Shown: positions 37,901 to 51,321, counted from the stretch's first letter. The stretch is 64,000 nt of DNA from Nymphaea colorata (GCF_008831285.2 NC_045149.1:15216578-15280577), one strand, 5' to 3'. Notes: generated by a model not told the origin, from the letters alone. Numbers and translations: made by a program.

Positions 37901-40900
37901 GCACATAAACCAGCCCATTAACAAACTTGCTGTAGGCTCTACATATATTAGCCAGTAACAATTGATGAACAAAACAGCACCACCCCCATGAGTCATGCAG
38001 CATTGCAGTTCATACAAGAAGGCACATCTAATACAAACAAGAGGGACAATTCAAGCAGGGCACATGCAAATGATGAATACATGGCAGCCATTTAAGTGCA
38101 CTCAATAGACTAATAAATAAAAAGAGTCTAGTAGAAAAATGCAAGAAATAACATCTTTGATAGAATCATCGGTTTGAAGGCCTCCTACTTACCTTTAAAC
38201 TAAACAAGTCCAGAGCATAATGTATAAAAAAAATGCAAAAACCCAATTGCCTCCACACACAGGAAAAAGAAAAATAGTTGACTGATTGGCATAGAGCAGG
38301 ATAAGGCAGAAAAATGTGGACAAGTAGCAAGGATACAATTAAACATCCAAAAAAGGAGAAAAGGACAAACACATTAGAATTAAACATCCAAGGAGAAAAG
38401 GACAAACACCAAATTGGTAATAATGTTTCATCAGATTGAATGAATAATTCTGTGGTTGGTCTTCATAATAAAAGATAGGCATGGGGTAAGACAAGCAGCA
38501 TGAATTAAGGAATCAAAGACATTCTTATTTGATTGGCTATGCAACTTGAATGCAAGAAAATATACCTGGTTAAAATATATATGGCATAGCTTCAACAGAA
38601 TTCACAAAAACACACAAAGTGCGAACACAATCAATACCATCAAAATTTGATTGAAAATTTTTCTCATGTGAATGTCATTCTGTTCCAGCAAATGTGAATG
38701 AACATCCTCACACTAACCTCCAAAGATAAAAAGGTAGAACGTAGAGTGTTCACAAAGTGCCTGACCTCTTCAGGGGACATCAATCTACGCTCCTGCAAAA
38801 TGGATTTGCCATTTAATACATGTCATTTGCAGACAGTCAAATGCAACTAAGGTATTTAACTAAGAAACAAAATTGTCTGCATGCTGTAGACCATATCTGA
38901 TGGGCCCAACATTCGGTACATACCATAACATAAAAAATCAGAAATTAAATTTTTAATATTAATAAACAGAAATTTTAAAAATCATAAATATACAAGATAG
39001 AAGGAAAATTTTGGAAAATAGGAAAAAGATTCTCCCTATGAAAAATCATAAATTGCATAAACATCACAAAATTACACGTATAAGCACTTATCGTGTATGA
39101 GATTCTCCTTGGAGTCCTGAAACAATTTAATGATAACAGAACTTGACATTTTGGAGGACAACCACAAGCTCTTGCTCAAAAAACCATGATTGCTCTAATT
39201 TTGTTGCATACAATCAGCACTAAATTTTACGTTTTTACTTTAACATGTAAGAATGCCTTTTGTGACAAAATTAAGGTTCAACCTCGAGAAACTTATATAA
39301 GTTTAAGAAAACAAAGAAAAGTTTTTCTCATTTTTATAATGTTTTGAAGGTGTGACATGAAATACAAATATCCTACCATGACATCAATAAGGGAGTTTTA
39401 TACCTCCTACAGTCCCACAAGGCACAAACTAGTTTCAGGAGTGTATTCTGTCGTTTTTCCTCATAGTTACATTGCATAACATAATGTATCATATATGCAA
39501 GTACATACAACACTTGTCTGCACCAATTCTAATTGACAGCACAGAGATATGTCAGAAGTGACGTTGGTGTTGCAAATGTATAGTCCAGGAGAAAGTAGCT
39601 CCAAAGGGCGAAGGTCTCCCCACCTTTACTGATGAAAACTATGATGTACAAGAACAAACTGGAGGCCCTAGGTCTTGATACAGAAAACAGATTACTGAAT
39701 AATTTTGCAAAAGTACAGCCATTTGCATGTATAGTGTCTGGTTAGGATTCACATCCTTGATGTCCTATGTAAGTAAACCATATTGATGCCATCCCTATGC
39801 TGAAAATTAAGAATAAACTATTCGGTAATGTTTTTTTCTTTTTTTGTATTTGTAGGTAGGATTTATAAGCCAGAAGAGGCCAAAGCAGTATTCTCTGATT
39901 TTAAATGTTAACCTTCTAACAGGCAATTCCTTGTGGGCGTGATCTACTTCATATGCAATGACAAAATCTCAACATAGAAAATACCAAAACAATGTGCTAT
40001 TCATCACTTTGAAGAGTCCAACATAGCAGCCCAGAAAATGTTTTCCCATTACCAGAAACTTAGAAATATATGGTTTTGGTCTAGCAAAAAAAATCGTCTC
40101 TAGGTTACTTTCATAGCCACAAGAGAAGCACAAGAAAGGAAGAGAAAAATAGATGAAGAGGATAAAAAACCTTCAAATCGGCACCCGCACAAAAGACCTT
40201 TGGTACCGAACTAGAAATCATGACGACACGTACTGATGGATCTTCATTCATAACTTCAATGGTACGCCGCAAGCCTTTCAACATGTCATTCCCAATTGCA
40301 TTCTTAGCACCTGGCCTGTCCAAGCTCACCTCCACGATTCCTACAATGGATGCTAATGTTTTAATGACTTGGAATTGGAATTCAAACAAGGAACAACGTG
40401 ATTGAAGGAATTGATAGCTCAAGTAAAAACAGTGGCCTCGGGGGCAATTGCATGATGGCCCACATATACAGAAAAGTAAATCAATCGAGAACTTTGCAGC
40501 CTCTAAGCACAACCCATTTCCCAATGTGCCCTGTTATTCTGAATAAACACTTAAAAACGCCCTTTCAAGATTGACTTGGGTAACACCTCCTAAATTGAAC
40601 CTCTCCTTGAAGGGCTCCCTTAAAGGAAATATCAAAAAAGACAAAAAGAAGAAAAGAGTGAGTGCCATAGAAAGATCAATCATAAACTAAAAATGTGAAG
40701 ATCAATTGAACACAGTGAATCAGTTGAAAATTGGTGTTTAAAGGAGACCTCTTTTATGGGAGAAACTGAAAAAGAGAAGAAAACACAAGAAATTCACGTA
40801 TCAATAGAATGGAACGCCCAAAAAGCAAGGATGGAAGACAACCAAGCAAAGCTGCCCATGGGAGAAAGGAAACAAGGAAACAAAAAGAAGAGAGGAATTC

Positions 40901-41080
40901 AAGACCGGAGTCGGAGCCAGAGAGGCGTTGAGTTTTGATGGGCTCGGAGATCGTCTCCAAGATGAGATTCCTAATAAACTGGCTGTTCACTCCTTGGCAA
41001 AGAAGTGCCGGCTTCGGAGAGCATCGAAAGGCCGAGAGGGACCTTCTCACGCAGGGCACAAGACTCATCGCCATCCCCAA
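34926..41080 (-). CDS. Enoyl-CoA hydratase, AUH / methylglutaconyl-CoA hydratase type, probably mitochondrial
   Basis: Eight exons on the minus strand, 41080-40906, 40340-40171, 38792-38718, 37898-37808, 37686-37635, 36390-36287, 36175-36099 and 35102-34926, join in frame to 306 residues. Crotonase motifs: [14 protein letters not shown], oxyanion-hole VFCAGADLK and [21 protein letters not shown], then [54 protein letters not shown], and [18 protein letters not shown] at the end. The two acids Glu160 and Glu180 are 20 residues apart, as in human AUH. The first ~50 residues are Arg/Ser-rich and lack early acids, so mitochondrial import is likely. The best-matching Arabidopsis type is the probable enoyl-CoA hydratase 2. 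A role in leucine catabolism is inferred from the AUH resemblance. Several introns exceed 1 kb. Confidence 0.93.
36896..36965. repeat. Short direct repeat in enoyl-CoA hydratase intron 5
   Basis: The block CACCCAATCTGGTGGATTG followed by GAGCT occurs twice about 43 bp apart. It is followed by GTAC/GGTAC-rich low-complexity sequence to about 37060 that resembles a transposon remnant. Confidence 0.6.
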
Positions 41081-43649
41081 AGAAGGAAAAAGGCTTCCGA
41101 ATCACCACAGAGAGAAAGATTATCACCTCCTGCACCAGGGAGTGAGAAGAAAACTGTAACTTTCTAGCACAATTCAAAATCTAATTGTTAGTTTGTCACT
41201 AGAACACAATTTCAATTTAAAACTAGAAATATGAACTGGAAGAGAAGTGTAACGGCTACTTTCTACATGATATGCAATGCATAATTAATAAAGATGAATC
41301 TAACTCTACCTATCACACTAGGAACTCGGAGGCTTAAATATAACTGATGCTTAGCTGCCTTCTCAGAAATTCTATCTTGCTCAACTGAAAAGAGAAATAC
41401 AAAAGAGTGAGTCCTATTGACTCAATGAGTATCACACTGTAAGATCATATCAAATGAAGGTAAATACATGATATCAACACTTAAGAGATAACACCACATA
41501 AACAAGCATTCAAGCATATCTCAGAGTTGTTTTGAGCTCAAACTTAATTGTCTTTTGTTGGATTTCTAGCTTTCTCATGTCAATCTCTTCATTAAAGTTC
41601 GCCCTACCGCCTCAAGTGAGACTTGCTCTCCCCTTGAGGTCCCACTCTTGAAGGATTTGTTCCTTCATGGAATCTTGGGACTAGGGACCATCGCTTTTTT
41701 TTTTCCTTTTCTTTTTTTTCTTTTAAGAGAACTTGCTCCTTGCTCCTTGCAGGCCATACCCCTTGTGGGCTATCATTGGTCACTGCCCTTAAGCAGCCCT
41801 TGTGGCCAGTCACAATCGGGACTTGCTGAAAGATTTTATTAGTATTCTAATCAATTTATCTTCTCACTATATCTGCTTGCCTTCAAATGTTTCAACCTCT
41901 ATTAGCTGAGTTCTGTCTCAACAAATTAAACAATCATGAAGATATACTTTAGATGAAACATACTAAAATCTGCTCACCGAAAAATAAAACACTATTCAAT
42001 ACGTTCTCCGGGTACGTCCTTGGGTGCAGTTTTGTGATCTAAACAAATAAATACATACTCAATTACTAACCTTGATTAAAGGTCTTAACCCAGTCCCCTT
42101 ACATGACCAGCAGCCTCACCAAGAACAAACCTTCTAACTACGTTGTCAAGCCTTCCCCAAATCCACCTCCTTTTTGTTCAACTCTTACCAAATTATAAAA
42201 GCCCCCTTTCTGTTTTAACATTATCTCTGATTAAGACTCAAAAAGAAACCGTACAGCTTCAGCACCATCTGAAAATAATACAGAACTGAGAATTTCTTTC
42301 CTTTTCCACAATCTGTGCTGAACACTTCTACCATAGCCATCAACACTCGAACTCAGAGAAACGGCGTTCAAAAATTCAATCGCATGACCCATTCAGCCCT
42401 CTATAAACAAGAAATATCACTTCTATGTGAATCCCATGCTAAGGCTGATAAAAACGGGATTTCTCTATCATAAGTTCACAAGGCAGAGATTCAAACTTCT
42501 AATGTAAGATGAAATTTTAAAAATAGTTGAAGAAGAAATTGAAATTCGAATGACTTACCTTCTCTACCGTTCCTCTATTCTTTCTCTATCTCTTACTCTC
42601 TCGTTTGCTGTTTTCCCCCCTCGTTTCTTCTCTCTCGGTCTCCCTCGTTCTCTCTTCACCTCTCCCGCTCATTCTCGCCCGTTCTCTCCCTCTCTCTCTC
42701 TCTTTTCTTTGAAAAAAAAAAAGAGGAGGCACAGGCGAGGCGACGATAAAACCCGCCCCTCTTTGAATTTTACAAAATCCACCCACAAAAGAAGAAAAAA
42801 TTTCAAAAACACACGCTTTAAAAATAGAAGCACTTCCCTTCTCTTTTCTCCTGCGAGGGGGACAGCCGAGACCGTCGTTTTATATCAAACGCTGCCTCCG
42901 AAGATGGACGCCATTCATCATTTCGTGCAGCTCGCGGGAACCAACTGATGGGGATCGATTGGATCCCGTATCCGACGATGAGTATGGCTGATTGGCTTCC
43001 ACCGAACATGAGGTGGCATTTGACAACCCCAGACAAAACTGATATTGCACACGCTCCTCTTAAATGTTATCATGATGTAAAGATTACAAATTTATGTGTA
43101 ATTTATTTATTTATTTTTTCAAACGAAAAGATTTCATATTATTGTTTGAAATTGTGATTGAAATAGCTCTACTTGCAAGTGAGCCCAACCCCCACGTACC
43201 TGAATTCTTACCAAAAAAGGCCCATAAATGAGCCCAACGCACCAAGCAGAGTAGGCCCTCTTTGACAGGCTTCTGTTAGATGGGCCACAAGCTGGCTTGT
43301 GCAAACATATCTCAAAAACCATTCAATTAAATTCTCTTTTGGTTCGCCAAGTTGTTAAAACATCATGTCATCACATATCAATGGGGTACGCAGCAAGGCT
43401 TAATTTGTTTGTAAAAAACCTGAGGTTTCCCATAAGTTTCGTTCATCAATGTGACGACATCAAAAGAACTGTCAGAAGACGGGAATTCAGAAGGATACTC
43501 TTAAACTAATTAAGATACATCAGGACGTCAGAAGTACAACAAACAGGACTGTGGTCATGTATCATCAGCTAGTATCTGATATGCAGCTAGGAAAAACAGT
43601 AGCAACCATGAACAAGCTTGACTAAAATCAAGAACAAGCCAAATACGTA
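41081..43649. other. 5' region of the enoyl-CoA hydratase gene and spacer
   Basis: No further protein gene supported. It holds a poly-T/pyrimidine run at about 41696-41725 and a CT-rich stretch at 42600-42720. The right end is the 3' flank of the neighbouring minus-strand gene. The open frames over the CT-rich stretch are low-complexity Ser/Leu/Arg frames. Confidence 0.5.
42559..42564 (-). other. Possible 5' UTR splice donor of the enoyl-CoA hydratase gene
   Basis: On the minus strand the sequence reads AGAAG|GTAAGTC, a perfect plant donor, with the exon ending at 42559. Upstream (42600-42720) lies a GA-rich leader-like stretch. A 5' UTR intron could run from here to an acceptor just before the start codon at 41080 (GTTACAG near 41152, or GGTGCAG). 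No transcript evidence is available. Confidence 0.35.
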
Positions 43650-46514
43650 TTAACGAATATGCTGAAAGCGTTTTGTTTCAGACCGACGAACCCATCGTTC
43701 AAGGCGGAGCTGTTTCATTGGTGGTCCAAAGTCAGCCTTGCGCTTTCGAGGACACTGCCATTTTCCAACTTTTCCATCTAGATTCTGCAATTGAACAAAG
43801 TTGCTTGTTTCTGAAAAAGGCCTTCTGCTAGCAGCCATACGAGCTGTGCTTAGCGTTGAGTAACCCTCTTGTCTGCTCGTTGAATCGTAGCCTTTGTTCT
43901 CCTCTGTTCTGCTGTTACTTGCAGCTGAAGCTGCACAGTTTCTCTTTTCAGCCACCGAGTTAATTATTTCCATGGCAAAATTATTTTCCCTGTTCTTTGG
44001 CGAGAAAAAAGCTCCTGTTAGAGGTCTAGTGACCATCTTCTGATCATTTTCACGTTTACAACTTGAAAGCACATTCTTTAAATCGCATCCTTCCTTCTTT
44101 CTGGGATTTTCCTCCTTTATTGCGGGAACTGTATAAACCTCCTCGGTAGAGCTTGTACCTCCTTCTACTATGTCTTTTGGATGAATAAGACTGAACCTTT
44201 GACGCCTACTTTGGAGATCTTCACATTTGGCTCTTAAAAGCACATTCTCAAGAGAGAAAGGCATTTCAGCTGCTTCAAGTTGGGTAGCCTGCAATTTTAC
44301 ATGTACCGCCGAATAAGCATGAAGAGTTCACTATAACAACAATTTTGACAAACGTCGAACTTGAAATTGACATCTGAGTCTCGATTGTACAGCAATAAAC
44401 ATCTAAATCTCAGGTTAATCCTTCGTGAAAATCCCTGGAAGGGAATATAAATTCTAAAATTTATTGTTCTTGAAGACAAACGTGTTCAGTGTATCCACCA
44501 CGTGTCATTTGTCTAACGCTACAAGACCATGGCCAGAAGCAACTGCAAAACAAATACTAAAAAATATTTGTCCATCAACCTTTAGCATGAATATTTTTCA
44601 TGGACTGGAATTGTTAACTTATAAAAGAATTTGTTAATATGTCACGAGAAAAATGATTGCCCAACGCTTAATCTAATTTAGAGAGAGTTGAAATTGGCAT
44701 TGATGCTTGCAAAACTTTAGCATTATCAACAGAAGCTCCAGCGACCTTGCTATGAATTTTAACTTAGACCCCTAACTTTAAGGAAGTTGACAGCCAGAAA
44801 AGAAGGGTATGACTTCTCGCATAATCCTGCAAGGCTCTATTCATCTGACTACAACTTGTTGATATGGAAACAACCTGCAAATTTGAGCTTAATGTTTCCA
44901 AATAATACCCGAATTTTCTGTTAGATCGTAGAGAAAGCCATTACTATATACACAAGGCTGGACCATACTGCTTGCTGGCCACCTGCATATTTTCCCGGGT
45001 CAGTGTATGGCTGATTATTGGAATCATCAACAGGCTACTGATAAGTTCGATTTCTTACTTTTCCTACACAAATCGGATAGGGATAAAGTTTATCAGTTGG
45101 TTTCTATTATACCAGCATTTACCTTACAGGGGGCACAGTTACAAAATCTTCCGAAATGATGCAAGCACACAGACAATTCATCGATGTCTTAATAGCGGCA
45201 AAAGAGTACGCCCCAGCTCATGTTCCTTCAAGCCGATACTGCGGTTTCACAACCGCTAGCGGATATAGTTTTGGTGCTCGTGAGCATGTGGGGGCTCCAA
45301 TAATCCTTACGCAGTAAGGTTGTTAGTTTCTTTCAGTTAAAAGTAATGAAAGATAATGCAATTCAAACGTATGAGCTACGAGCTTCGCATTCTGACACCT
45401 GGGTGGTAGAATATTCAAGCAACCAAAAGTACAACTAGCGTATAGTAGAATACCATGTTCGCCCTGAAGGTCACCTAGCCGATCGGTTCATGACAGCAAG
45501 TCAAAATTGGTATGATATTAGCCCTCTGATCAGCAATGACTCCTGTGAACTCAATCAGATGATGTATAAGTTGAACTTTATGTTATGTTTGTAAATCAAT
45601 TGTGTATCGATTATGGAAGCCAAAAGAGTGTTAATAAGCAGCAGCTTTAATTAGTGTTCACCGCCACCGTCCAAACCTCAATCCTCGTTATCTTTCATCG
45701 ATTCGTTCACTCGATCTCCTATGTATCCCAACGGGGGATTCTGGTTCGACTTCGGTGTCAACCTGGTGCTGCTAATCGGGGTTCGGCAGATTTCTTAAGT
45801 TTAGTATCACATCTCGTGCTATGTCTCGTCCATCACAACATGCATGTAATAAATTTTTGAAATAACAGAAGAGACGGGAGACAGAGAGAGTGACCTGATC
45901 GTCGTGAAGATGATTATGGGCACAGCCATTAGTCTCCTTTGCTCCCCCATCGTCATCAGAATCAACATTTGAAAACACCGCACATTTATTGTTCTCCTTG
46001 AAACCACTTCCAGACAAAAGAAAATCCCCACCTCTTTTACATTGATCATTAGGGTGTTCAAAATAATTTGCAAGGTAGTCTTCTTCTCCTTGAACATCCT
46101 CTTGCAAAATCGAGTCCCCGAATAACGCATCGCACTCGCCGCTGGAAAACCAGCTCCTGATACCAGCGGGCTCTGCTCTATCGGAAAAATAAAGAAAGCA
46201 AGAACGAGCAAGAAACATGAACCTTGTACCGGATTTTCCCTATAAGGAAACGTGATTGACTGGGAGCAGCAGAAGGTATACCTGATGGCAGAGACAATGA
46301 CTCTGAGCCCAGCAATATCTACATGCAACCACGAAATAGACGTAGAAGAAAAGAAGAATAAGAACTCAAAGAAGTGAAAGAGAGAGAGAGAGAGAGAGTC
46401 GCACACCTGGGAATCGACGGGAGAAAAAACGGATAAATTTCTTCCGCGCGGCTCGGAAGGCAGATCGAGGGCACTGTCATCCAGATCTGATATTCCGCCA
46501 TCCCCGTCGCCCAT
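43650..46514 (-). CDS. Uncharacterised plant protein with SLPSxEPxGIRSWFSS motif
   Basis: I do not recognise a named family. Four exons on the minus strand, 46514-46407, 46318-46282, 46175-45895 and 44288-43650, join in frame to 354 residues. Exon 2 is only 37 nt, and reading it in frame creates ILLGSESLSLPSAEPAGIRSWFSSGE across the junction, a motif I associate with plant proteins of unknown function (LPSEPPDIRxWFSS). The N-terminus is acidic (MGDGDGGISDLDDSALDLP). The middle is acidic, with an asparagine/glycine-rich part, and the C-terminal third is basic with SPKNREN, QCPRKRKADFGPPMKQLRLERWVRR, which looks like a nuclear localisation signal. No enzyme motif or membrane segment is seen. 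A nuclear role is a guess. The 1.6-kb third intron could hide a small extra exon. Confidence 0.72.
46378..46400. repeat. GA microsatellite beside exon 1 of the uncharacterised gene
   Basis: A run of GA repeats just inside intron 1 (minus strand CT run). Confidence 0.85.
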
Positions 46515-48153
46515 CGGGGGGTGGCGAAAGGAGAAAGAAAGAGGGAAGAAGGGAGAGAGGCTTTTCCTTATTTGCTTCTACTGGTGCAGCGGTGCTCCCT
46601 CATTCGCATCCCCATTTTCTGATCCTTCGAAATCTTGGCGCCAGTTTTTCTGACTCAGAAAATCATAATTTATTTGGCGGGCAGAGACTTTGGCGGCAAG
46701 TTTTAAACGCCCAAAATCTTTCGGTAGGACTTGGCTCGCTTCAAGAAAAGAAGTTTTCCCCACTTCTTTGCCACGTGCAACGCTGAGTTCCGATCTTCGC
46801 ATAAAACCAATCTCAGTGCTTGCTTGTAATTCCACGAGTAAGTGACTTTGAGCCTTGGAGACGATGAGTGTCGGACCAGGGACTGAAGGTAATGCTCGTC
46901 CAGTCGGGTTCGGCACAACAATGTAATTGTTCTATCAATCTGATATAATGTTTAGGAGAAAATAATATATTACTGTTTTGATTGCCAAATCGATGCCTAA
47001 AAAGGCATTCGGCAAATGAAAAACATTGTAAATGCTTCGCGAAATTGTCAGGGCGAATTCAAGACGAATCTGCTTTAATCTTTAAAGCAAATTTATAAAA
47101 CACTCTCGCAATGTTTAATTCGTCCAAAACTCCCTTATGAGCAGTATTCTATGAACTTTGTTTCAATATTTGAGAATTTGTATCCATTGGAATTGTTCTT
47201 ATTGTTTGAATATTTAAAGATTAAATCTAATTCCCGTTTTTAAAGATGCGTCTGGTTTTCTTCAAGTGGTTACATTTTGTGTATAGTTTTAATTAAGAGT
47301 TTCATACTTCCATTAGAAAAAGTCAGTGCAACCGGATGCCGGCCATAGTTGTTGGATGAATAAAATTTATTTTTTTTTTTAATAAAATCATTAGGCCACA
47401 GACGTTTCATTTCTCGTTGCATGAACAAGCAATATTGGGTCGGATCAGATTCATCAGGACAATATATGGTCGCCGCCGAAAGAGGGCTTGCCGCGACGCT
47501 TTACACGAGAGTGCAATCCAGCAGGCAGCAAGCTGAGGGCGTTCGCTTCCCCCGGAGAGGTAGGCAGCAATTCCGTGTTGTTATTTTCCCGTGTCTGCAT
47601 CTGCATATTCTTCCCTGAGGAAAGGGGTTCTGATCGAAGGGAATGCTTCCACTCTTCATTCTTGATCGCTTCTTTCTAGGGTTTTTTTTTTTCTTCTGCT
47701 ATTTCACGAGTTGGCGAGCTTATTACCTTCTGGTCTACTGGGGCTTACCGACAACCCATCATTTATCTCGTCTCCCTTTCTCGTTGTTGCTTTTGTTCAG
47801 TTGTTGTTGTTTTTTTTCTTTCACGAACTTGGTGTCGAGATAAGGGAGGAGAATAAACTACTTCATTCCGGTTGTAGTCGAAGTTGTATTGTTTGCACTT
47901 TCCTTCACAAGGATGTTTCGGTCACCATGACCATTGCCCGCGGCCGCGAGGTTTTCTGATTCCCCCTCTTAATCTTGCCATTTGGAATGAATGTGAAGGC
48001 AGGATTTATTGTCTGCAACCCAAAGATCGAAGGGATGCATAACTGTGTTTACGAAGGTGTAGTTAACCGATCTTTCTTTTCGGGAACTGCAGATTCTACA
48101 AGATATCGCTGCTTGCTGGGTGGCCTTTTGTGTCTTCGGATCCTTCTTTCAAC
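46515..48153. other. Divergent spacer and U1-C 5' region
   Basis: It lies between the start codon of the uncharacterised minus-strand gene and the U1-C start codon, so both promoters are here. A donor-like GAG|GTAGGC near 47557-47562 and an acceptor-like CTGCAG near 48092 could bound a 5' UTR intron of U1-C, but this cannot be proven. No protein gene is seen. Confidence 0.45.
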
Positions 48154-51100
48154 ATGCCACGGTAAGGAAACTGTTTTGCTGGTCAAGTCAACTTATTCGT
48201 TTCAACTTCGTCCACCTAAAGGTCATTCTAAAGATACTAATTGGATTAGTTCATTTATCTGTAGGTATTATTGTGACTATTGCGATACATACCTGACACA
48301 TGACTCGGTAAGGATATCTTCCGTTTAATCATTGGTCCTTTACTTGGATTGTCACTTGGTTATGTGGGAGCGTGTCTTACGATCAGTTGTTATATTTTCT
48401 ACATCATTTGTTTACTATGTGAACACTTAAATGCAGCTTTATATGGCCGTCATTTGTCTCATGGAATTGTGGAGGAACGTGTATGAGATAGTGTAGTAGG
48501 CAAATCCTAAGCTGAGAAAACTAACATGTCAAAATCTGTGACATTCGATGAATATAGATAAAGTTGCTGTGAAGATAAACTATAAAAGGACAAACGAGCT
48601 AGCAACTAGATAAAGATTTAAGATCACTAACTATCCTTTTCAAACTGGTCTTTCTGTGATTTATTCGTTTTCACCATTTTTATGATTGATGAAGCACTGC
48701 TATTGCTTTGCTTTGCACTGAACCTGCTGTGCTGATGGGCATGACGTCTGTTGCAACTCTTTAAATGGTTGACCTCGTTTAAGCAGCCTCACATGACATC
48801 ATTTCAGCGCTATCCAATGAGAACAGGCCAAACGCTTATGTGATATAGTATGATTGTAGAGACAGCTATCCCTTACTGAAGTAATACTATGTCATGTGAC
48901 TCTTGTCTATCCTTTCTCTAAGATGTATTTTGGGTTAACAGTCATGAGCAGGCTCCATTGTCTTTGACCATACAATGTAGTATGTACTCGATGATACTGT
49001 GGGACTGAGTAGCTATTGGTTAATAATCTGTTTTCCCGATTGGAGAGCGTCGCTGAGGATACATCTTGGCCTTCAATGGAGTTTATATATTCTTTAGCTT
49101 AAAACTTAAAAGCTTCGGTGCTTTTAAACATTTCAGACGTTTGAATATATAAAAAAAATTAGAGTCTGCCATTTGTTTGTAGTGTGCTTACAGCGACATA
49201 GACAAGCAGCCATTATGTTTTGCTATTCTTTTTGTTGCCGTTCCTATGGACTTGCTTTTGAACATGCTATTTCATGTTTAATTTATTTGCATTATAGATC
49301 TTCAGTTTTCTTGCAGTGATATACATGTCCACTGGAACTACCTTTGAGGTGTCGGCTTATGAACGTTAATGTTAGATTGTGGTGTTGGAGGAATGCATTG
49401 CTATTCTTATCTCGTTGTTTTCTTTCTGCATGCATATTCTCGTGTGCCCTCTCAATGTTTGTGGTTCATCTTCTAGCTCATCGCAAGAATTTGTTGTGTT
49501 GGCTACTTCAACTTTGGTTTTAATTCATGTTGTTGCTAACATCTGTGATGTCTCCGTCTTTTAATACCAGCCATCTGTTAGAAAGCAACACAATGCAGGA
49601 TACAAGCACAAGGTCTCATTTTCAAAATCTAATTCCATGAATTTGATCATATACTTTTAGTGGTATACGGCTAATTGTTATCTTTTTGTCAGGCAAATGT
49701 GCGCTCCTATTATCAACAATTTGAAGAGCAGCAAACACAAAGCTTAATTGATCAAAAGGTGAAACAGCATCTTGTGGGGCAGACCACATATCAGCAGCAA
49801 GTCGGTGTAGCTTTTAACCAGCATCTTGTTTCTCTCCCTTCAGCACTACCCAGACCTCGCCTTCCTGTCCTTCCACCTCCTGTCATGCCAGTCGGCGCAC
49901 CTTCGCAAGCCCATCCAAATGCACCTTTGATGCCAGGAATTCATCCTCCAGTGTTTCCGCGTCCGGCTCCTGGTACACCAGGTACAACATGCAGTTATTT
50001 CTTTATTTTCTGTTTTGTGCTGTCGTCAGTTTTTCACAGCTGTTAATTTTGTTTGAATGAAATGCGTGCTTATTTTCATTCCTAGTGCCAGGTTTTATCT
50101 ATTTGTGTGTCCCTTCTCATGTGTCATGAGCGGCTTATTCATCCTCTGTAATGTATTGCTTACTTTTTAGTTATCTGCTCATCCTCAAAAATTTTGGTGC
50201 TTGGAAAAAGTAATCTGAAAGTCATAAGAGATGTAAATTACACCTTATTTTTCTTGGAATTAACATGCCTTTAGTTTCACCTTGGTGCTGTTTATCTAAT
50301 TCCGGTGGTCTTCACAAAATTTCCGATGCAGCATAAATTTATCAAAATTTCCCTTTTTCATCCTTATCACTTTGTGGCAACCCGGTAGTATTTTTTGCAA
50401 ATTGGTCTTGATTCTCTTAAAAATGTGTATTTATCTGTCCATTTTCACAAAATCAATTGAATCGGTGAGTCAATAGAAAAGCTCTGTTGATTTTTTGCCT
50501 ATTGAATGGGCTGGTTTTGGTTCTTAGTTAAGTGACATTAATTTTTCTACTTAGGGGCTGATACAAGCCAATTGGGTGAGTGACAAGTCGAATCACTGAG
50601 CTTGCCAACAATGATATTACTAATGTTATGTGTGTTGTTTTTTGTATTATTATAATATGTGGCGAACCATCGATGTTTCAACATTCCAGGGTTCTAACTT
50701 GCCGAGGCTGCCAACAATGGTATTGCTGATGTTTATGTTCGTATTTCTAATGTATTGTACTATGTCTTAACCCCATTAATTTTTCAACAGTCCAGGATTC
50801 TTCTTGAATCAGGCCAAATTGTGCATCCTCTGTATCTTATATAATAAAACATATTTTTAACCCATGTTACTTTTATATTAAGGATGTTTCCTACATTAAT
50901 GCATCTGGTTGTGTTATCTATATTTTCACATATGGAAATCGGCTCTATGTGCACCTGTTAGAGACAGACCAATTGAGATGATGCTTTTGTGTTAAGCTTG
51001 ATCATTAATCTGAGACTGTGAGAGGCTTTCTCATGGGCTGTATCTATACATCGTATGAAGTGTGGAACTTTTGGATTTGTTTATTTATGGTTCCATTAGC

Positions 51101-51321
51101 ATTGATATTCTGAAGTGGTTTTTGTAGGATATGCTATGCCACCCGTTGTGATGCCGCCTGGTGCATCTTCTGTGTCACTGCATCCTAATGGTCTGCCCAT
51201 GCCACCGGCCTCTAACATGCCCTCGTCAGTGCCAGGTGCACCATTAGTACCTAGTAATGCTCCTCCTGGAAGTAACCCTGGAGGCTATCTAGGGAATCCA
51301 ACCACGATAGGCTCAGCATAG
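48154..51321 (+). CDS. U1C: U1 small nuclear ribonucleoprotein C (U1-C)
   Basis: U1-C stabilises pairing of U1 snRNA with the 5' splice site at the start of spliceosome assembly in the nucleus. Five coding exons, 48154-48161, 48265-48307, 49571-49612, 49693-49981 and 51128-51321, join in frame to 191 residues. The N-terminus MPRYYCDYCDTYLTHDS plus PSVRKQHNAGYKHKANVR is the invariant U1-C zinc finger, with Cys6, Cys9, His24 and His30 present. It is followed by YYQQFEEQQTQSLIDQ and a Pro/Met/Gly-rich tail (LPVLPPPVMPVGAP, MPGIHPPVFPRPAPG), as in plant U1-C. The first coding exon supplies only 8 nt (ATG CCA CG). The zinc finger is split over four exons. The last intron is 1.15 kb. The model is intact. 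Confidence 0.95.

Noticed and set aside
42550-42948. A 132-residue open frame over a CT-rich stretch
   Set aside because: Low-complexity Leu/Ser/Arg composition from pyrimidine repeats and a probable minus-strand 5' leader; no homologous protein recognised.
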